Below, piece after piece: positions 20,507 through 30,463 of a DNA stretch of 64,000 bases. A model generated the notes under the pieces. The model saw only the letters and a program-made list of their open reading frames with translations, was not told the origin of the DNA and did not search any database. Numbering within the stretch: the first letter of the stretch is position 1; every line of letters begins with the position of its first letter. A program made the position numbers and the translations under genes. The stretch is from Stenotrophomonas maltophilia. Its GTDB lineage: Bacteria > Pseudomonadota > Gammaproteobacteria > Xanthomonadales > Xanthomonadaceae. The stretch spans positions 1 through 64,000 of the forward strand of contig NZ_CP154630.1 of NCBI RefSeq assembly GCF_039555535.1. Direction: 5' to 3'.

Positions 20507-22597
20507 ATGAATCCTGCTGCACGACGCCATTGCCTGCCGCTGTCTGCCCTGCTGCTGTCGCCCTGGGCGGCGCTGGCCGAGCCCGCGCCCTCCGCCCTGC
20601 CCGCCGTGCAGGTGCAGGCCGCACGCGTGCCCGGCATCGACCCGTTCGCCTTGCCCGCGAGCCTGGACACGGTCTGGATCGATGCCAGCCGCGCGGGCAC
20701 CGGCGCGCAGCTGTCCGAGGCGCTGGCCGGGGTACCAGGGCTGCTGGCACGCGACCGGCAGAACTTCGCCCAGGACACGCAGCTGTCGATCCGTGGCTTC
20801 GGCGCGCGCTCCACCTTCGGGGTGCGCGGGGTGCGGGTATTGATCGACGGGGTGCCCGCGACCATGCCCGATGGCCAGGGCCAGCTGTCGCATGCCAGCC
20901 TGTTGGGCGCCGAACGCATCGAGGTGCTGCGCGGGCCGTTCTCGGCGCTGTACGGCAATTCCTCCGGCGGCGTGCTTCAGGTCTGGAGCGCGCAGGGCCA
21001 GGCCGGCGACCCGTGGCGGCTACGCGTGAACGCTGGCGCCGACCGCACGCTCAGCGTCGGCGCGCAGCTGAAGGGGGCGGGTCGCGGGCTGGACTACAAC
21101 ATCGCCGCCAACCACTTCCGTACCGATGGCTGGCGCGATCACAGCCGTGCGCGCCGCGAATCGCTCAACGCGCGCATCGGCGGTGAGCTGGGCGGCGGAC
21201 GGCTGGAACTGCTGCTCAATGCGCTTGATGCACCGGATGCGCAGGACCCGCTGGGCTTGACCCGTGCGCAGGTGGCAGCCGACCCACGCCAGGCCACGGC
21301 AGTGGCGCACCAGTACAACACCCGCAAATCGGTGCGCCAGCAGCAGGCGGGTCTGCGCTGGACGCGTGAATCCGGAGCGCAGCGCTGGCAGCTGATGGGC
21401 TATGCCGGCCAGCGCGCGGTACGCCAGTACCTGCCGATCCCGCCGACCGCCCAGGCCAACCCCCTGCATGCCGGTGGGGTGATCGATCTGGAGGGGGGCT
21501 ACGGTGGGCTGGACGCGCGCTGGGGCTGGCACGGCGATCTGGCAGGGCGACCGCTGGACCTGGTGGCCGGGCTCAGCGCCGACCGCCAGCGCCAGCACCG
21601 CACCGGATACGAGAACTTCGTTGGCAACATCCTGGGCGTGCGCGGGCGCCTGCGCCGTGACCAGATCGACGTCGTGCAGAACGTGGACCAGTTCGCCCAG
21701 GCCTGGTGGCAGTGGAGCCCGCGCTGGTCATTGCTGGCCGGCGTGCGTCACAGCACCGTGCGCTTCGAATCGGACGACCGCTACATCATCGGCCGCAACC
21801 CGGATGACAGTGGCCGCCGGCGCTATCAGGCCACCACCCCGGTGGCCGGGATCACCTTCGAGGCCACCCCGCAGTGGCGGCTGCACGCGGCGGCGGGACG
21901 TGGTTTCGAAACCCCCACCTTCAACGAGCTGGGCTATCGCGCCGACGGCCAAGCCGGGCTGGCACTGGATCTGGCCGCTGCTCGCAGCCGCAGCGTGGAG
22001 GTCGGCAGCAAATGGCATGCGCAGGACGGAACCCAGCTTGATATCAGTGTGTTCCGTGCAGATACCGACGACGAGCTGGCCGTTGCCAGCAACATCGGCG
22101 GTCGCAGCACCTATCGCAACATCGGCCGCACCCGCCGCCAGGGTGTGGAACTGCAGTACCGGCAGCCGCTGGCCGAGCAGCTGGAACTGCAGCTGGCGTG
22201 GACCTGGCTGCAGGCGCAGGTGCGCTCGCCCTATCTGACCGCGAACAACACGGTGGCTGCGGGCAGCCGCCTGCCGGGCGTGCCCCGCCAGCAGGCCTTT
22301 GCCCGGCTGCAATGGACGCCAGCCGACTGGCAGTGGGCGCTGGAGGCCACCGCCAGCAGCGATACCGTGGTCAACGACGTGGCCAGCGAGCGCGCGCCGG
22401 GCTTCGCCCTGCTGCACCTGGAAGGTGGGCGCCGCTGGGCGCTGCCTGGCGGGGAACTGCGCGCCTTCGCGCGGCTGGAGAACGTGCTGGACCAGGCCTA
22501 CATCGGCTCGGTAATCGTCAACGATGGCAATGGCCGCTACTACGAGCCGGGGCCGGGGCGGCGAGCCAACGCCGGCCTGCAATGGTCGTGGCGCTGA
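20507..22597 (+). CDS. TonB-dependent outer-membrane receptor
   Basis: A 696-residue TonB-dependent receptor. A signal peptide ends near ALAEP (residue 25). The plug domain has TQLSIRGFGARSTFGVRGVRVLIDG and the conserved RIEVLRGPFSALYGNSSGG. A 22-strand beta-barrel follows, ending GLQWSWR. The substrate is unknown; residues of a clear siderophore class are not evident. It would be powered by TonB-ExbB-ExbD at 10621-13050. It is divergent from tyrB, with a 171-bp gap. Confidence 0.9.
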   Translation: MNPAARRHCLPLSALLLSPWAALAEPAPSALPAVQVQAARVPGIDPFALPASLDTVWIDASRAGTGAQLSEALAGVPGLLARDRQNFAQDTQLSIRGFGARSTFGVRGVRVLIDGVPATMPDGQGQLSHASLLGAERIEVLRGPFSALYGNSSGGVLQVWSAQGQAGDPWRLRVNAGADRTLSVGAQLKGAGRGLDYNIAANHFRTDGWRDHSRARRESLNARIGGELGGGRLELLLNALDAPDAQDPLGLTRAQVAADPRQATAVAHQYNTRKSVRQQQAGLRWTRESGAQRWQLMGYAGQRAVRQYLPIPPTAQANPLHAGGVIDLEGGYGGLDARWGWHGDLAGRPLDLVAGLSADRQRQHRTGYENFVGNILGVRGRLRRDQIDVVQNVDQFAQAWWQWSPRWSLLAGVRHSTVRFESDDRYIIGRNPDDSGRRRYQATTPVAGITFEATPQWRLHAAAGRGFETPTFNELGYRADGQAGLALDLAAARSRSVEVGSKWHAQDGTQLDISVFRADTDDELAVASNIGGRSTYRNIGRTRRQGVELQYRQPLAEQLELQLAWTWLQAQVRSPYLTANNTVAAGSRLPGVPRQQAFARLQWTPADWQWALEATASSDTVVNDVASERAPGFALLHLEGGRRWALPGGELRAFARLENVLDQAYIGSVIVNDGNGRYYEPGPGRRANAGLQWSWR

Positions 22598-22676
22598 AGA
22601 GGGAGTGTTGGCCGCTGGCGGGCATCGCGCCGCGCAGGGCGTCAAGGGGTTGCCGGCCAGCGGCCGGCAGTACCCG

Positions 22677-23567
<891 letters not shown>

Positions 23568-23582
23568 TGGCGGGCACTTGAA

Positions 23583-23608
23583 GCAGCCGAGCCTGGGCTC
23601 GGCTCTAC
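23583..23608. repeat. Single GTAG/SMAG hairpin (GAGCCGAGC type)
   Basis: GCAGCCGAGCCTGGGCTCGGCTCTAC is split here as arms GCCGAGCC and GGCTCGGC with the GTAG head on the minus strand. Unlike most in this window it is unpaired. It lies between the hypothetical gene and ku. Confidence 0.8.
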
Positions 23609-23708
23609 AGCCAAGTGGCCGCGCCACCTGACGTGCACGGCACGGACACGGGTGGTTTACATCGCTGGGCAGAAGCTGGGCATCCCCTGCCCCGTAACAG
23701 GTGTCACC

Positions 23709-24629
23709 ATGGCCCGCCCGATCTGGACCGGCACGCTGTCGTTTGGCCTGCTCAACGTGCCAGTGTCGTTGATGTCCGGCGAGCGCAAAGTCGATCTGCA
23801 GTTCCGCATGCTCGACTCCCGCGATCGCAAGCCGATCCGTTTCGAACGGGTCAACGCCGACACCGGCGAGGAAGTGCCCTGGAAGGACATCGTCAAAGCC
23901 TATGAGTACGACAAGGGCAGTTATGTCGTGCTGGAGGAAGGTGATATCCGCTCGGCCGCGCCGGAAAGCCACGAGGCGGTGGAGGTGGAATCGTTCGTGG
24001 ATGCGGCCCAGATCGACCCGCGCTATTACGAGAAACCGTATTTGCTGGTGCCCGGCAAGAAGGCCGAAAAGGGCTATGTGCTGCTGCGCGAAACCCTGCG
24101 CAGCACCGGCAAGGTGGGCATCGCGCGGGTGGTGGTGCGCACGCGCGAATACCTGTGCGCGGTCATGCCGCATGAGGACGCACTGGTGTTGATGATCCTG
24201 CGCTATCCACAGGAACTGGTGGATCCCGAGGATTACAAGCTGCCCACCGGCAAACTGTCCGACTACCGCATCACCAGCAAGGAAACGGCGATGGCCGAGC
24301 AGTTGATCGAGTCGATGTCCGGTGAGTGGGACCCGTCGCACTACCACGATGAGTTCCGCGAGCGCCTGCAGCAGGTGTTGAACAAGCGCATCAAGTCCAA
24401 GGGCGGCACCACGCGGGTGGACGATGAGCCGGCACCGCGCGAGGACGCAAGTACCAATGTGGTCGACTTCATGGCGCTGCTGCAGAAGAGCCTGGATGCG
24501 AACAAGCGAACGCCAGCGAAGAAGGCCGCAACGCGCAAAGCAGCCGCCACGTCACCAGCGAAGAAGGCCGCAAAGAAAACAACGAAGAAGGCTGCAAAGA
24601 AGACCGCACCTCGACGCAAGGCGGGGTGA
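23709..24629 (+). CDS. ku: Non-homologous end-joining protein Ku
   Basis: Bacterial Ku binds DNA double-strand ends and recruits LigD. The 306-residue protein starts MARPIWTGTLSFGLLNVPV, the family signature, with the Ku core to about residue 255. A Lys/Ala-rich C-terminal tail (about 260-306, many KKAAKK units) probably binds DNA. ligD starts three bases after the ku stop, so they form a two-gene NHEJ operon. An in-frame ATG 57 bases upstream is possible but breaks the family start. Confidence 0.96.
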   Translation: MARPIWTGTLSFGLLNVPVSLMSGERKVDLQFRMLDSRDRKPIRFERVNADTGEEVPWKDIVKAYEYDKGSYVVLEEGDIRSAAPESHEAVEVESFVDAAQIDPRYYEKPYLLVPGKKAEKGYVLLRETLRSTGKVGIARVVVRTREYLCAVMPHEDALVLMILRYPQELVDPEDYKLPTGKLSDYRITSKETAMAEQLIESMSGEWDPSHYHDEFRERLQQVLNKRIKSKGGTTRVDDEPAPREDASTNVVDFMALLQKSLDANKRTPAKKAATRKAAATSPAKKAAKKTTKKAAKKTAPRRKAG

Positions 24630-24632
24630 GCC

Positions 24633-27119
24633 ATGTCGTTGCACCAGTATCGGCGCAAACGCCGGCTTGGCGGCGGCGCCGGGCAGACGCCGGAACCTGA
24701 CGACACGCGTGCCCCCGGTGACCCGAAGGGGCGGCCGACCTTTGTCATCCAGCTGCACCATGCCAGCTCGCGTCACTACGACTTCCGCCTGGAAATGGAC
24801 GGCGTACTGAAGAGCTGGGCGGTGCCCAAGGGGCCTTCGCTGCGCGTCGGTGAAAAGCGGCTGGCCGTGGAAGTGGAAGACCATCCGCTGTCCTACGCCG
24901 GTTTCGAGGGAGACATTCCTGAAGGCCACTATGGTGCGGGCCACGTGGATGTCTTCGATCACGGCACCTGGGCCTGTGAAGGCGATCCACTGCAGGCACT
25001 GGCGGCGGGCAAGATCGACTTCGTGCTGCATGGACAACGCCTGGCCGGTGGCTGGAAGCTGGTGCGCACGGCGATGAAAGGGCGCCAGGTGCAGTGGCTG
25101 CTGATCAAGCGCGATGACGAGGAAGCACGCGATGCAGAAGCAGACGATCTGCCGGGAGTGTCCGCACCGAAACGCTCATCGGCAGTGAAGAAGCGCACCG
25201 CGAGGGAGGCCGCGCGCGCCGCGCCTGCCGCGCGCACGGCGAACCGCAAGGCCGATGCAGGTTGGCATGCACGCGCGCTGAAACTGCACGGCGCACGTGA
25301 CGCACCCTACCCGCGCGCCTTCAAACCGCAGTTGACCGATCATCGCAACAGTGCGCCGGACGGCGACCGCTGGCTTCACGAGATCAAGTGGGATGGCTAT
25401 CGCCTGCTGGCTGATCTGCACAATGGCGAGGTCAAGCTGCGCTCCCGCAATGGTCTGGATTGGACCGATGATTTTCCCGAAGTGGTGCAGGCCGTGAAGG
25501 CGCTGCCGGTGCGCGATGCGCGCCTGGATGGCGAGCTGGTGGTGCTGGACAAGGAAGGACGCAGTGACTTCGCAGCGTTGCAGCGGGTGATCGACGGCAG
25601 TTCGAAGCAACCGCTGCGCTACATCGTGTTCGATCTTCCGGGCGTGGCTGGCGCGGACATCAGTCGTGCGCCGTTGCTGGAGCGCAAAGCACTCCTGAAA
25701 GCGCTCATTGGGCCCGCGCCTGGCACCCTGGCCTTCAGCGAGCACGTGATCGACCACGGCCCGCAGGTGTTCGACGCCAGTGGCAAGGCCGGATTCGAAG
25801 GCATCGTCAGCAAGCAGATGGATGCCCCGTACGTGAATACCCGCGCGCGCAGCTGGGTGAAGGTGAAGCACGAAGACACCGACGAGTTCCTGATCGTCGG
25901 CTACACGGCACCCAAGGGTTCCCGAGTGGGGTTCGGCTCGCTGCTGCTGGCGACGCCGGACAAGGGAGGCTTGCGCTATGTGGGCCGCGTTGGCACCGGC
26001 TTCGACGACGAAAGCCTGCGCGCACTGCTCAAGGCACTGCAGCCGTTGGCCGTGAAGACGCCCGTACTGCAGCTGCCGGCGCATGTGCCGTTCCGCGCTG
26101 CCAGCGTACGCTGGGTGAAGCCGGTGGCGGTTGCCGAGGTGGCCTTCCGTGGCTGGGGCAAGGAAGGCCTGCTGCGCCAGGCCAGTTTCAAGCGACTGCG
26201 CAGCGACAAGCAGAAGGAGGACCTGGGAATGAGCACCGCGCATGCCGAAACCGGAGGCGAGGTCCAGATCACTCATCCGGAGCGGGTAGTGTTTCCAAAG
26301 CAGAAGCTCAGCAAGGGAGACGTGGCGGACTACTACCGGCAGATGGCACGCTGGATCCTGCCCGAGATTGCTGGACGTCCGCTGTCACTGCTGCGCTGCC
26401 CGGACGGCGTGGGCAAGGCCTGCTTCTTCCAGAAGCACCATGGCCCCGGCCTGGGCGATGCGGTGCACGCGGTGCCCCTGCAGCAGAAGAGCGGCCGCGA
26501 GGATTACGTCTACATCGACGATTTACGGGGCCTGCTGCAGCTGGTGCAGATGAACACCCTGGAACTGCATCCCTGGGGCGCGACGGTGGCCGATCCCGAA
26601 CATCCGGATCGTCTGGTGTTCGATCTCGACCCCGGCGAAGGGGTGAACTGGGCACAGGTGAAGGCCGCTGCGCGCGATGTGCGTGACCGCCTGCAGCAGG
26701 TGGGCCTGAAGAGCTTCGTACGCCTGTCCGGTGGCAAGGGCGTGCACGTGGTGGTGCCGCTGCAGCCCAAGGCAGGCTGGGACGAGGCCAAGGCGTTCTG
26801 CGAGGCGTTCGCGCAGGCAATGGCGCTGGAGCAGCCTGATCGCTACGTGGCGACGATGAGCAAGGCCAAGCGCGGCGGGGTGATCTTCATCGACTGGCTG
26901 CGCAACACGCGAGGCGCCACCAGCGTGTGCTCGTGGTCGCTGCGTGCACGCGATGCTGCCGGCGTGGCAGTGCCGCTGCGCTGGGAAGAGCTTGCACGCG
27001 TCAGTGCGGCCGACGCGTTTCCGATGGCCAAGGCGCTGGCGCGCGCAAAGCGCTTGAGGGGTGACCCATGGCAGGGTATCGACACGCTGAAGCAGACGCT
27101 GCCGCGCATGGACCTGTAG
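24633..27119 (+). CDS. ligD: ATP-dependent DNA ligase LigD, multi-domain
   Basis: LigD processes and seals broken ends in NHEJ. The 828 residues hold three domains in the Pseudomonas order. First is an N-terminal 3'-phosphoesterase (about 30-165, with QLHHASSRHYDFRLE). Second is an ATP ligase (about 225-540; nucleotidyl Lys near 252 in HEIKWDGYR). Third is a C-terminal primase-polymerase (about 545-828; DLDPGEGV and GGKGVHVVVPL). The TAG stop is supplied by the GTAG head of the repeat at 27116. No domain is missing. Confidence 0.96.
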   Translation: MSLHQYRRKRRLGGGAGQTPEPDDTRAPGDPKGRPTFVIQLHHASSRHYDFRLEMDGVLKSWAVPKGPSLRVGEKRLAVEVEDHPLSYAGFEGDIPEGHYGAGHVDVFDHGTWACEGDPLQALAAGKIDFVLHGQRLAGGWKLVRTAMKGRQVQWLLIKRDDEEARDAEADDLPGVSAPKRSSAVKKRTAREAARAAPAARTANRKADAGWHARALKLHGARDAPYPRAFKPQLTDHRNSAPDGDRWLHEIKWDGYRLLADLHNGEVKLRSRNGLDWTDDFPEVVQAVKALPVRDARLDGELVVLDKEGRSDFAALQRVIDGSSKQPLRYIVFDLPGVAGADISRAPLLERKALLKALIGPAPGTLAFSEHVIDHGPQVFDASGKAGFEGIVSKQMDAPYVNTRARSWVKVKHEDTDEFLIVGYTAPKGSRVGFGSLLLATPDKGGLRYVGRVGTGFDDESLRALLKALQPLAVKTPVLQLPAHVPFRAASVRWVKPVAVAEVAFRGWGKEGLLRQASFKRLRSDKQKEDLGMSTAHAETGGEVQITHPERVVFPKQKLSKGDVADYYRQMARWILPEIAGRPLSLLRCPDGVGKACFFQKHHGPGLGDAVHAVPLQQKSGREDYVYIDDLRGLLQLVQMNTLELHPWGATVADPEHPDRLVFDLDPGEGVNWAQVKAAARDVRDRLQQVGLKSFVRLSGGKGVHVVVPLQPKAGWDEAKAFCEAFAQAMALEQPDRYVATMSKAKRGGVIFIDWLRNTRGATSVCSWSLRARDAAGVAVPLRWEELARVSAADAFPMAKALARAKRLRGDPWQGIDTLKQTLPRMDL

Positions 27120-27184
27120 AGCCGAGCCCATGCTCGGCTGCCTGTGTCCATGTGCATGAAAGCCGAGCATGGGCTCGGCTCTAC
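27116..27184. repeat. GTAG/SMAG repeat pair that contains the ligD stop codon
   Basis: GTAGAGCCGAGC starts at 27116 and the partner ends ...GGCTCTAC at 27184. The TAG of its head (27117-27119) is the ligD stop codon. The insertion therefore lies exactly at the gene end. Confidence 0.88.
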
Positions 27185-27194
27185 AGATGCGGCG

Positions 27195-27587
27195 CTACGT
27201 TGCGTCACGCGACGCACGGCGCCCGAACCACCAGCCCACCAGCAGCTGCAGCGGCAGCGATGCCAGCAGCGAAATGACGAACCAGAACGGGAAATCCGCA
27301 CCGGCCGTCCACATCGCGTAGCCACAGCCCAGCGCGATCAGCGACCAGATCGAGAAGCCATGCGAACGCGGCCAGCAGGGGGCGTAATAGGTGGCAAAGG
27401 AAACGCCCGCGATGCCACCAAGAACGCTGAAGGTGAGGTCCCAGCCCAGCTGCACGCTGTTGTTGTCCGGCGACAGGCCCAGCAACGGGGGCAGCCAGCT
27501 GGCGACGCTGCTGACCAGCGCAAGCGACAGGACGCCGCCGATCAGGGCGACGATGGACAGGAACAGGGTCTTGAGCAGGCCGGGCAT
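27195..27587 (-). CDS. Small integral membrane protein, unknown function
   Basis: A 130-residue protein with about four hydrophobic segments (near 5-30, 50-70, 78-95, 100-122) and a positively charged end (GRRASRDAT). No catalytic motif is seen. It is convergent with ligD, separated only by the GTAG repeat. It stands alone; no function can be given. Confidence 0.6.
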   Translation of the reverse strand: MPGLLKTLFLSIVALIGGVLSLALVSSVASWLPPLLGLSPDNNSVQLGWDLTFSVLGGIAGVSFATYYAPCWPRSHGFSIWSLIALGCGYAMWTAGADFPFWFVISLLASLPLQLLVGWWFGRRASRDAT

Positions 27588-27621
27588 GCGCGCATTGTAC
27601 GGCGGCCACAGAGTGCCCGCG

Positions 27622-27684
27622 TTGCCGGCCAGCGGCCGGCACTACCGAACCGCCTGGGGTTTGCCGGCCAGCGGCCGGCACTAC
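27622..27684. repeat. Two direct copies of a GTAG-type hairpin (GTAGTGCCGGCC type)
   Basis: TTGCCGGCCAGCGGCCGGCACTAC occurs at 27622-27645 and again, unchanged, at 27661-27684, both with the GTAG head on the minus strand. A related hairpin is at 51973-51998. This is a sequence class distinct from the GAGCCGAGC type but with the same head. Confidence 0.85.
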
Positions 27685-27753
27685 CGATGGATCGGCATGG
27701 CCGCCGCGTCCGTGGGAGAGGGGGACGGAGCGACGACGGCCATGCACAGGCGG

Positions 27754-28782
27754 TCAGGCGGCGAAGTCGAGTACCACGCGGCCCTCAATGGTGCCCGCGT
27801 GCATGCGCGCGAACACGTCGTTGATGTTCTCCAGGCGGTCGGTGCTGACGGTGGCCGCGACCTTGCCTTCGGCGGCGAACTGCAGCGACTCCTGCAGGTC
27901 CAGCCGGGTGCCGACGATCGAGCCGCGCACGGTGATGCCGTTGAGCACCATGCCGAAGATATCCAGCGGGAAATTGCCGGGCGGCAGGCCGTTGAGCGAG
28001 ACGGTGCCGCCACGGCGGACCATGCCCAGCGCCTGCTCGAACGCCTTCGGTGAGACCGCCGTGACCAGGGCGCCGTGCGCGCCGCCGATCTCCTTCCTGA
28101 GGAAGGCGGCCGGATCGGTGGTGCGCGCGTTCACGGTGATCTGCGCGCCGAGCTGCCGGGCCAATGCCAGCTTGTTGTCATCCACGTCCACCGCGGCCAC
28201 GTTCAGGCCCATTGCGCGGGCGTACTGCACCGCCATGTGGCCCAGGCCGCCGATACCGGAGATCGCCACCCAGTCACCGGGCTTGGTGTCGGTGACCTTC
28301 AGGCCCTTGTAGACGGTCACGCCGGCGCACAGCACCGGCGCGATCTCGATGAAGCCCACTTCCTTCGGAAGCAGGCCGACGTAGTTGGCATCGGCCAGTG
28401 CGTACTCGGCGAAGCCGCCGTTGACCGAGTAACCGGTATTGCGCTGCGTTTCGCACAGCGTTTCCCAGCCACCCAGGCAGTGTTCGCAATGGCCACACGC
28501 CGAGTACAACCAGGGGATGCCGACCCTGTCGCCTTCCTTGACGTGCCCTACCCCGCCTCCCACGGCCACGACGTGCCCCACGCCCTCGTGGCCGGGGATG
28601 AATGGCGGGTTCGGTTTCACCGGCCAGTCGCCCTCGGCGGCGTGCAGGTCGGTGTGGCAGACGCCACAGGCCTCGATCCTGACCAGCACCTCGCCCGCCC
28701 CCGGGCGCGGTACCGAGACTTCCTCGATGACCAGCGGCTTGCCGAACTCGCGTACGACGGCGGCCTTCATGGTGGATTGCAT
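27754..28782 (-). CDS. adhP: Zinc-dependent alcohol dehydrogenase
   Basis: A medium-chain, zinc-dependent dehydrogenase that interconverts alcohols and aldehydes with NAD. In the 342-residue protein the catalytic zinc region is [16 protein letters not shown], then [10 protein letters not shown] structural zinc is bound by [15 protein letters not shown], and the Rossmann motif is GIGGLGHMA near 180. It matches AdhP-type ethanol-active enzymes. A GGAG precedes the ATG at 28782. A perfect FNR-type box at 28840-28853 suggests control by oxygen. An in-frame ATG at 28770 is a second choice. Confidence 0.92.
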   Translation of the reverse strand: MQSTMKAAVVREFGKPLVIEEVSVPRPGAGEVLVRIEACGVCHTDLHAAEGDWPVKPNPPFIPGHEGVGHVVAVGGGVGHVKEGDRVGIPWLYSACGHCEHCLGGWETLCETQRNTGYSVNGGFAEYALADANYVGLLPKEVGFIEIAPVLCAGVTVYKGLKVTDTKPGDWVAISGIGGLGHMAVQYARAMGLNVAAVDVDDNKLALARQLGAQITVNARTTDPAAFLRKEIGGAHGALVTAVSPKAFEQALGMVRRGGTVSLNGLPPGNFPLDIFGMVLNGITVRGSIVGTRLDLQESLQFAAEGKVAATVSTDRLENINDVFARMHAGTIEGRVVLDFAA

Positions 28783-28818
28783 GTTCGGATCTCCGCAGTG
28801 CGCTTGCCCACAGAATGA

Positions 28819-28837
28819 CGCCGGCTCGAGGCCGGCG
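28819..28837 (-). other. Hairpin between eda and adhP
   Basis: CGCCGGC and GCCGGCG form a 7-bp stem with loop TCGAG. It lacks a strong T-run, so it may be a weak eda terminator or a mRNA hairpin. It lies between the FNR-type box and the adhP start. Confidence 0.4.
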
Positions 28838-28839
28838 CT

Positions 28840-28853
28840 TTGATCACGATCAA
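28840..28853 (-). promoter_or_regulatory. FNR/ANR-type box upstream of adhP
   Basis: TTGATCACGATCAA matches the FNR-family consensus TTGAT-N4-ATCAA at every fixed position. Its centre is about 64 bases from the adhP ATG. If it acts as a class II site at -41.5, transcription would begin near 28805. A weak -10-like CATTCT would lie on the minus strand at 28812-28817. Confidence 0.6.
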
Positions 28854-28878
28854 ACCTTTGAAGATTCTTGCAGCGTGT

Positions 28879-29517
28879 TCAGCTGGCCAGCACCGATGCC
28901 TCGCGCGCCAGGCGCTCGATCGCCTCCCAGTCACGGGTCTGCAGCAGCGCCGGGGTGGTCAGCCAAGAACCGCCCACGCACAGCACATTGGGCAGGTGCA
29001 GGAACTGCGGCGCGGTCTGCGCGCTGATGCCGCCGGTCGGGCAGAAGCGCACGTCGGCGAATGGACCGTTCCAGGCGGCCAGCAGCGCGGCACCGCCGGC
29101 CTGCACGGCCGGGAAGAACTTGAAGGTGTCCTTGCCGTGCTCCAGGCCCAGGATCAGATCGGATGCGGTGGCGGCACCGGGCAGGTACGGCAGGTCGGCA
29201 TCGCGCGCGGCGGCATACAGCATCGGCGTTGCACCGGGCGATACCGCGAAACGTGCGCCGGCCTGCTTCGCCGCCTGCATCTGCGCGGCGTTGAGTACGG
29301 TACCGGCGCCGATCACTGCGTCCGGCACGGCCTCGACCATGGCCTTGATGGCGTCCAGTGCCTGCGGCGTGCGCAGGGTCACTTCGATCACCGGCAGGCC
29401 ACCGCGGAACAGTGCTTGGGCTACCTCGACGGCTTCATTCACGTCTTCGGGGGTGTACACCGGAATCACCGGTGCCAGCTTCAACAGCGCGCGCAGGCGC
29501 GGATCAGCGCTGGACAT
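28879..29517 (-). CDS. eda: KDPG/KHG aldolase (Entner-Doudoroff)
   Basis: Eda splits 2-keto-3-deoxy-6-phosphogluconate into pyruvate and glyceraldehyde 3-phosphate. The 212-residue protein has LAPVIPVYTPEDVNEAV at the start, GLPVIEVTLRTPQAL, the GAGTVLNAAQ motif, and the Schiff-base Lys in TFKFFPAVQAGG. The family length is met. I chose the ATG at 29517 (MSSADPRL). The usual partner genes edd, zwf and glk are not nearby. Confidence 0.94.
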   Translation of the reverse strand: MSSADPRLRALLKLAPVIPVYTPEDVNEAVEVAQALFRGGLPVIEVTLRTPQALDAIKAMVEAVPDAVIGAGTVLNAAQMQAAKQAGARFAVSPGATPMLYAAARDADLPYLPGAATASDLILGLEHGKDTFKFFPAVQAGGAALLAAWNGPFADVRFCPTGGISAQTAPQFLHLPNVLCVGGSWLTTPALLQTRDWEAIERLAREASVLAS

Positions 29518-29634
29518 GGTCTTGCTCCTTGCCCGACGGGGCATTGCGGATCGCCGCCGGGTCCGGCAGCGCAGCGGCGCATGATGCCATGCGCGCTGCG
29601 AAGGCGCTGTCCGCTGCCCTGCCCTCTGCCCGGC

Positions 29635-30225
29635 TCAGGCCGGATCGGCCTGCAACGCCTGGATACGGCGCTGGTACCAGTCACCCCCAAGTGGATCGAA
29701 CACCGCCGAACGTTCCATCGGCGCTTCGTACACATGCACCGAAATGGCCAGGGCCTCATCGCTGGCATTGCGCAGGGTGTGGTATTCATGCGGTGGAATC
29801 AGGCTGCCGGCACTGCCGCAGCCGCCGCGCAGCACGGCATGGCGGCGGAAGCGCCAGCGCTCGCCGGCGCACTCCAGCAGTTCATAGCGGGTGATCTCCA
29901 GCTCGCCCGACCACACGCCCTCCACACACCACATGGCATCGTGGTCGTGCAGCGGCGTGCCCTGCCCTGGGCCCCAGCTCATGGCAATCACGCTGTAGCC
30001 GTGTTCGCGGCTGTGGTACAGCGGACGTCGCGCGTAATGATCACTGACCGGACGGTGCACGCATTCGGGCAACTCGATGCGGCTGTCCGCGATGGCTTCC
30101 TGCAGCGCCAGCTGCAGGTCGGCGGTGATGCGCTCGGCATCACCGGAGGTCATCGCCGCGTCGACTGCGGCGATCAACCGGTCGCGGCCACGGAACGCCG
30201 GAAACGGAGAAGTCTGCAGGTCCAT
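29635..30225 (-). CDS. Cysteine dioxygenase-like cupin protein
   Basis: A 196-residue cupin resembling type I cysteine dioxygenases, which oxidise cysteine to cysteine sulfinate. The iron-binding pattern HxH is in TPLHDHDAMWCVEGVWSGELE, with the third His in PPHEYHTLRN. A related thiol (for example 3-mercaptopropionate) is also possible as substrate. I chose the ATG at 30225 (MDLQTSPFPAF). It is divergent from the LacI gene and lies upstream of eda on the same strand. Confidence 0.8.
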   Translation of the reverse strand: MDLQTSPFPAFRGRDRLIAAVDAAMTSGDAERITADLQLALQEAIADSRIELPECVHRPVSDHYARRPLYHSREHGYSVIAMSWGPGQGTPLHDHDAMWCVEGVWSGELEITRYELLECAGERWRFRRHAVLRGGCGSAGSLIPPHEYHTLRNASDEALAISVHVYEAPMERSAVFDPLGGDWYQRRIQALQADPA

Positions 30226-30410
30226 GCCCCGACTGTAGCGGAGCCTGGTTAAGGGAATGTTGGTGATCGCGCGCGTCGCACCCGCATTCATGGCAAGCGC
30301 GCGTGAAAAACGGTTCAGATGCAAATGCAGTAGAGCGATCACAATGGAACCTCACGCGGTGGAACGTGTCGAACACGGTCTGTGCCGCTCCAGCTGCGAC
30401 ATTCCGCAAC

Positions 30411-30439
30411 TTCGCGCCCGACGGGCGCAAGGCTAGAAT
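30411..30439 (+). promoter_or_regulatory. Possible lacI promoter with autoregulatory operator
   Basis: A -10-like TAGAAT lies at 30434-30439. Just upstream, GCGCCCGACGGGCGC (30414-30428) is a 15-bp palindrome with 7-bp perfect arms. A palindrome at this position would overlap the promoter, as LacI-family operators often do. The -35 is weak. Confidence 0.35.
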
Positions 30440-30463
30440 TCTCCGACTTACCTGGTTCTATAC

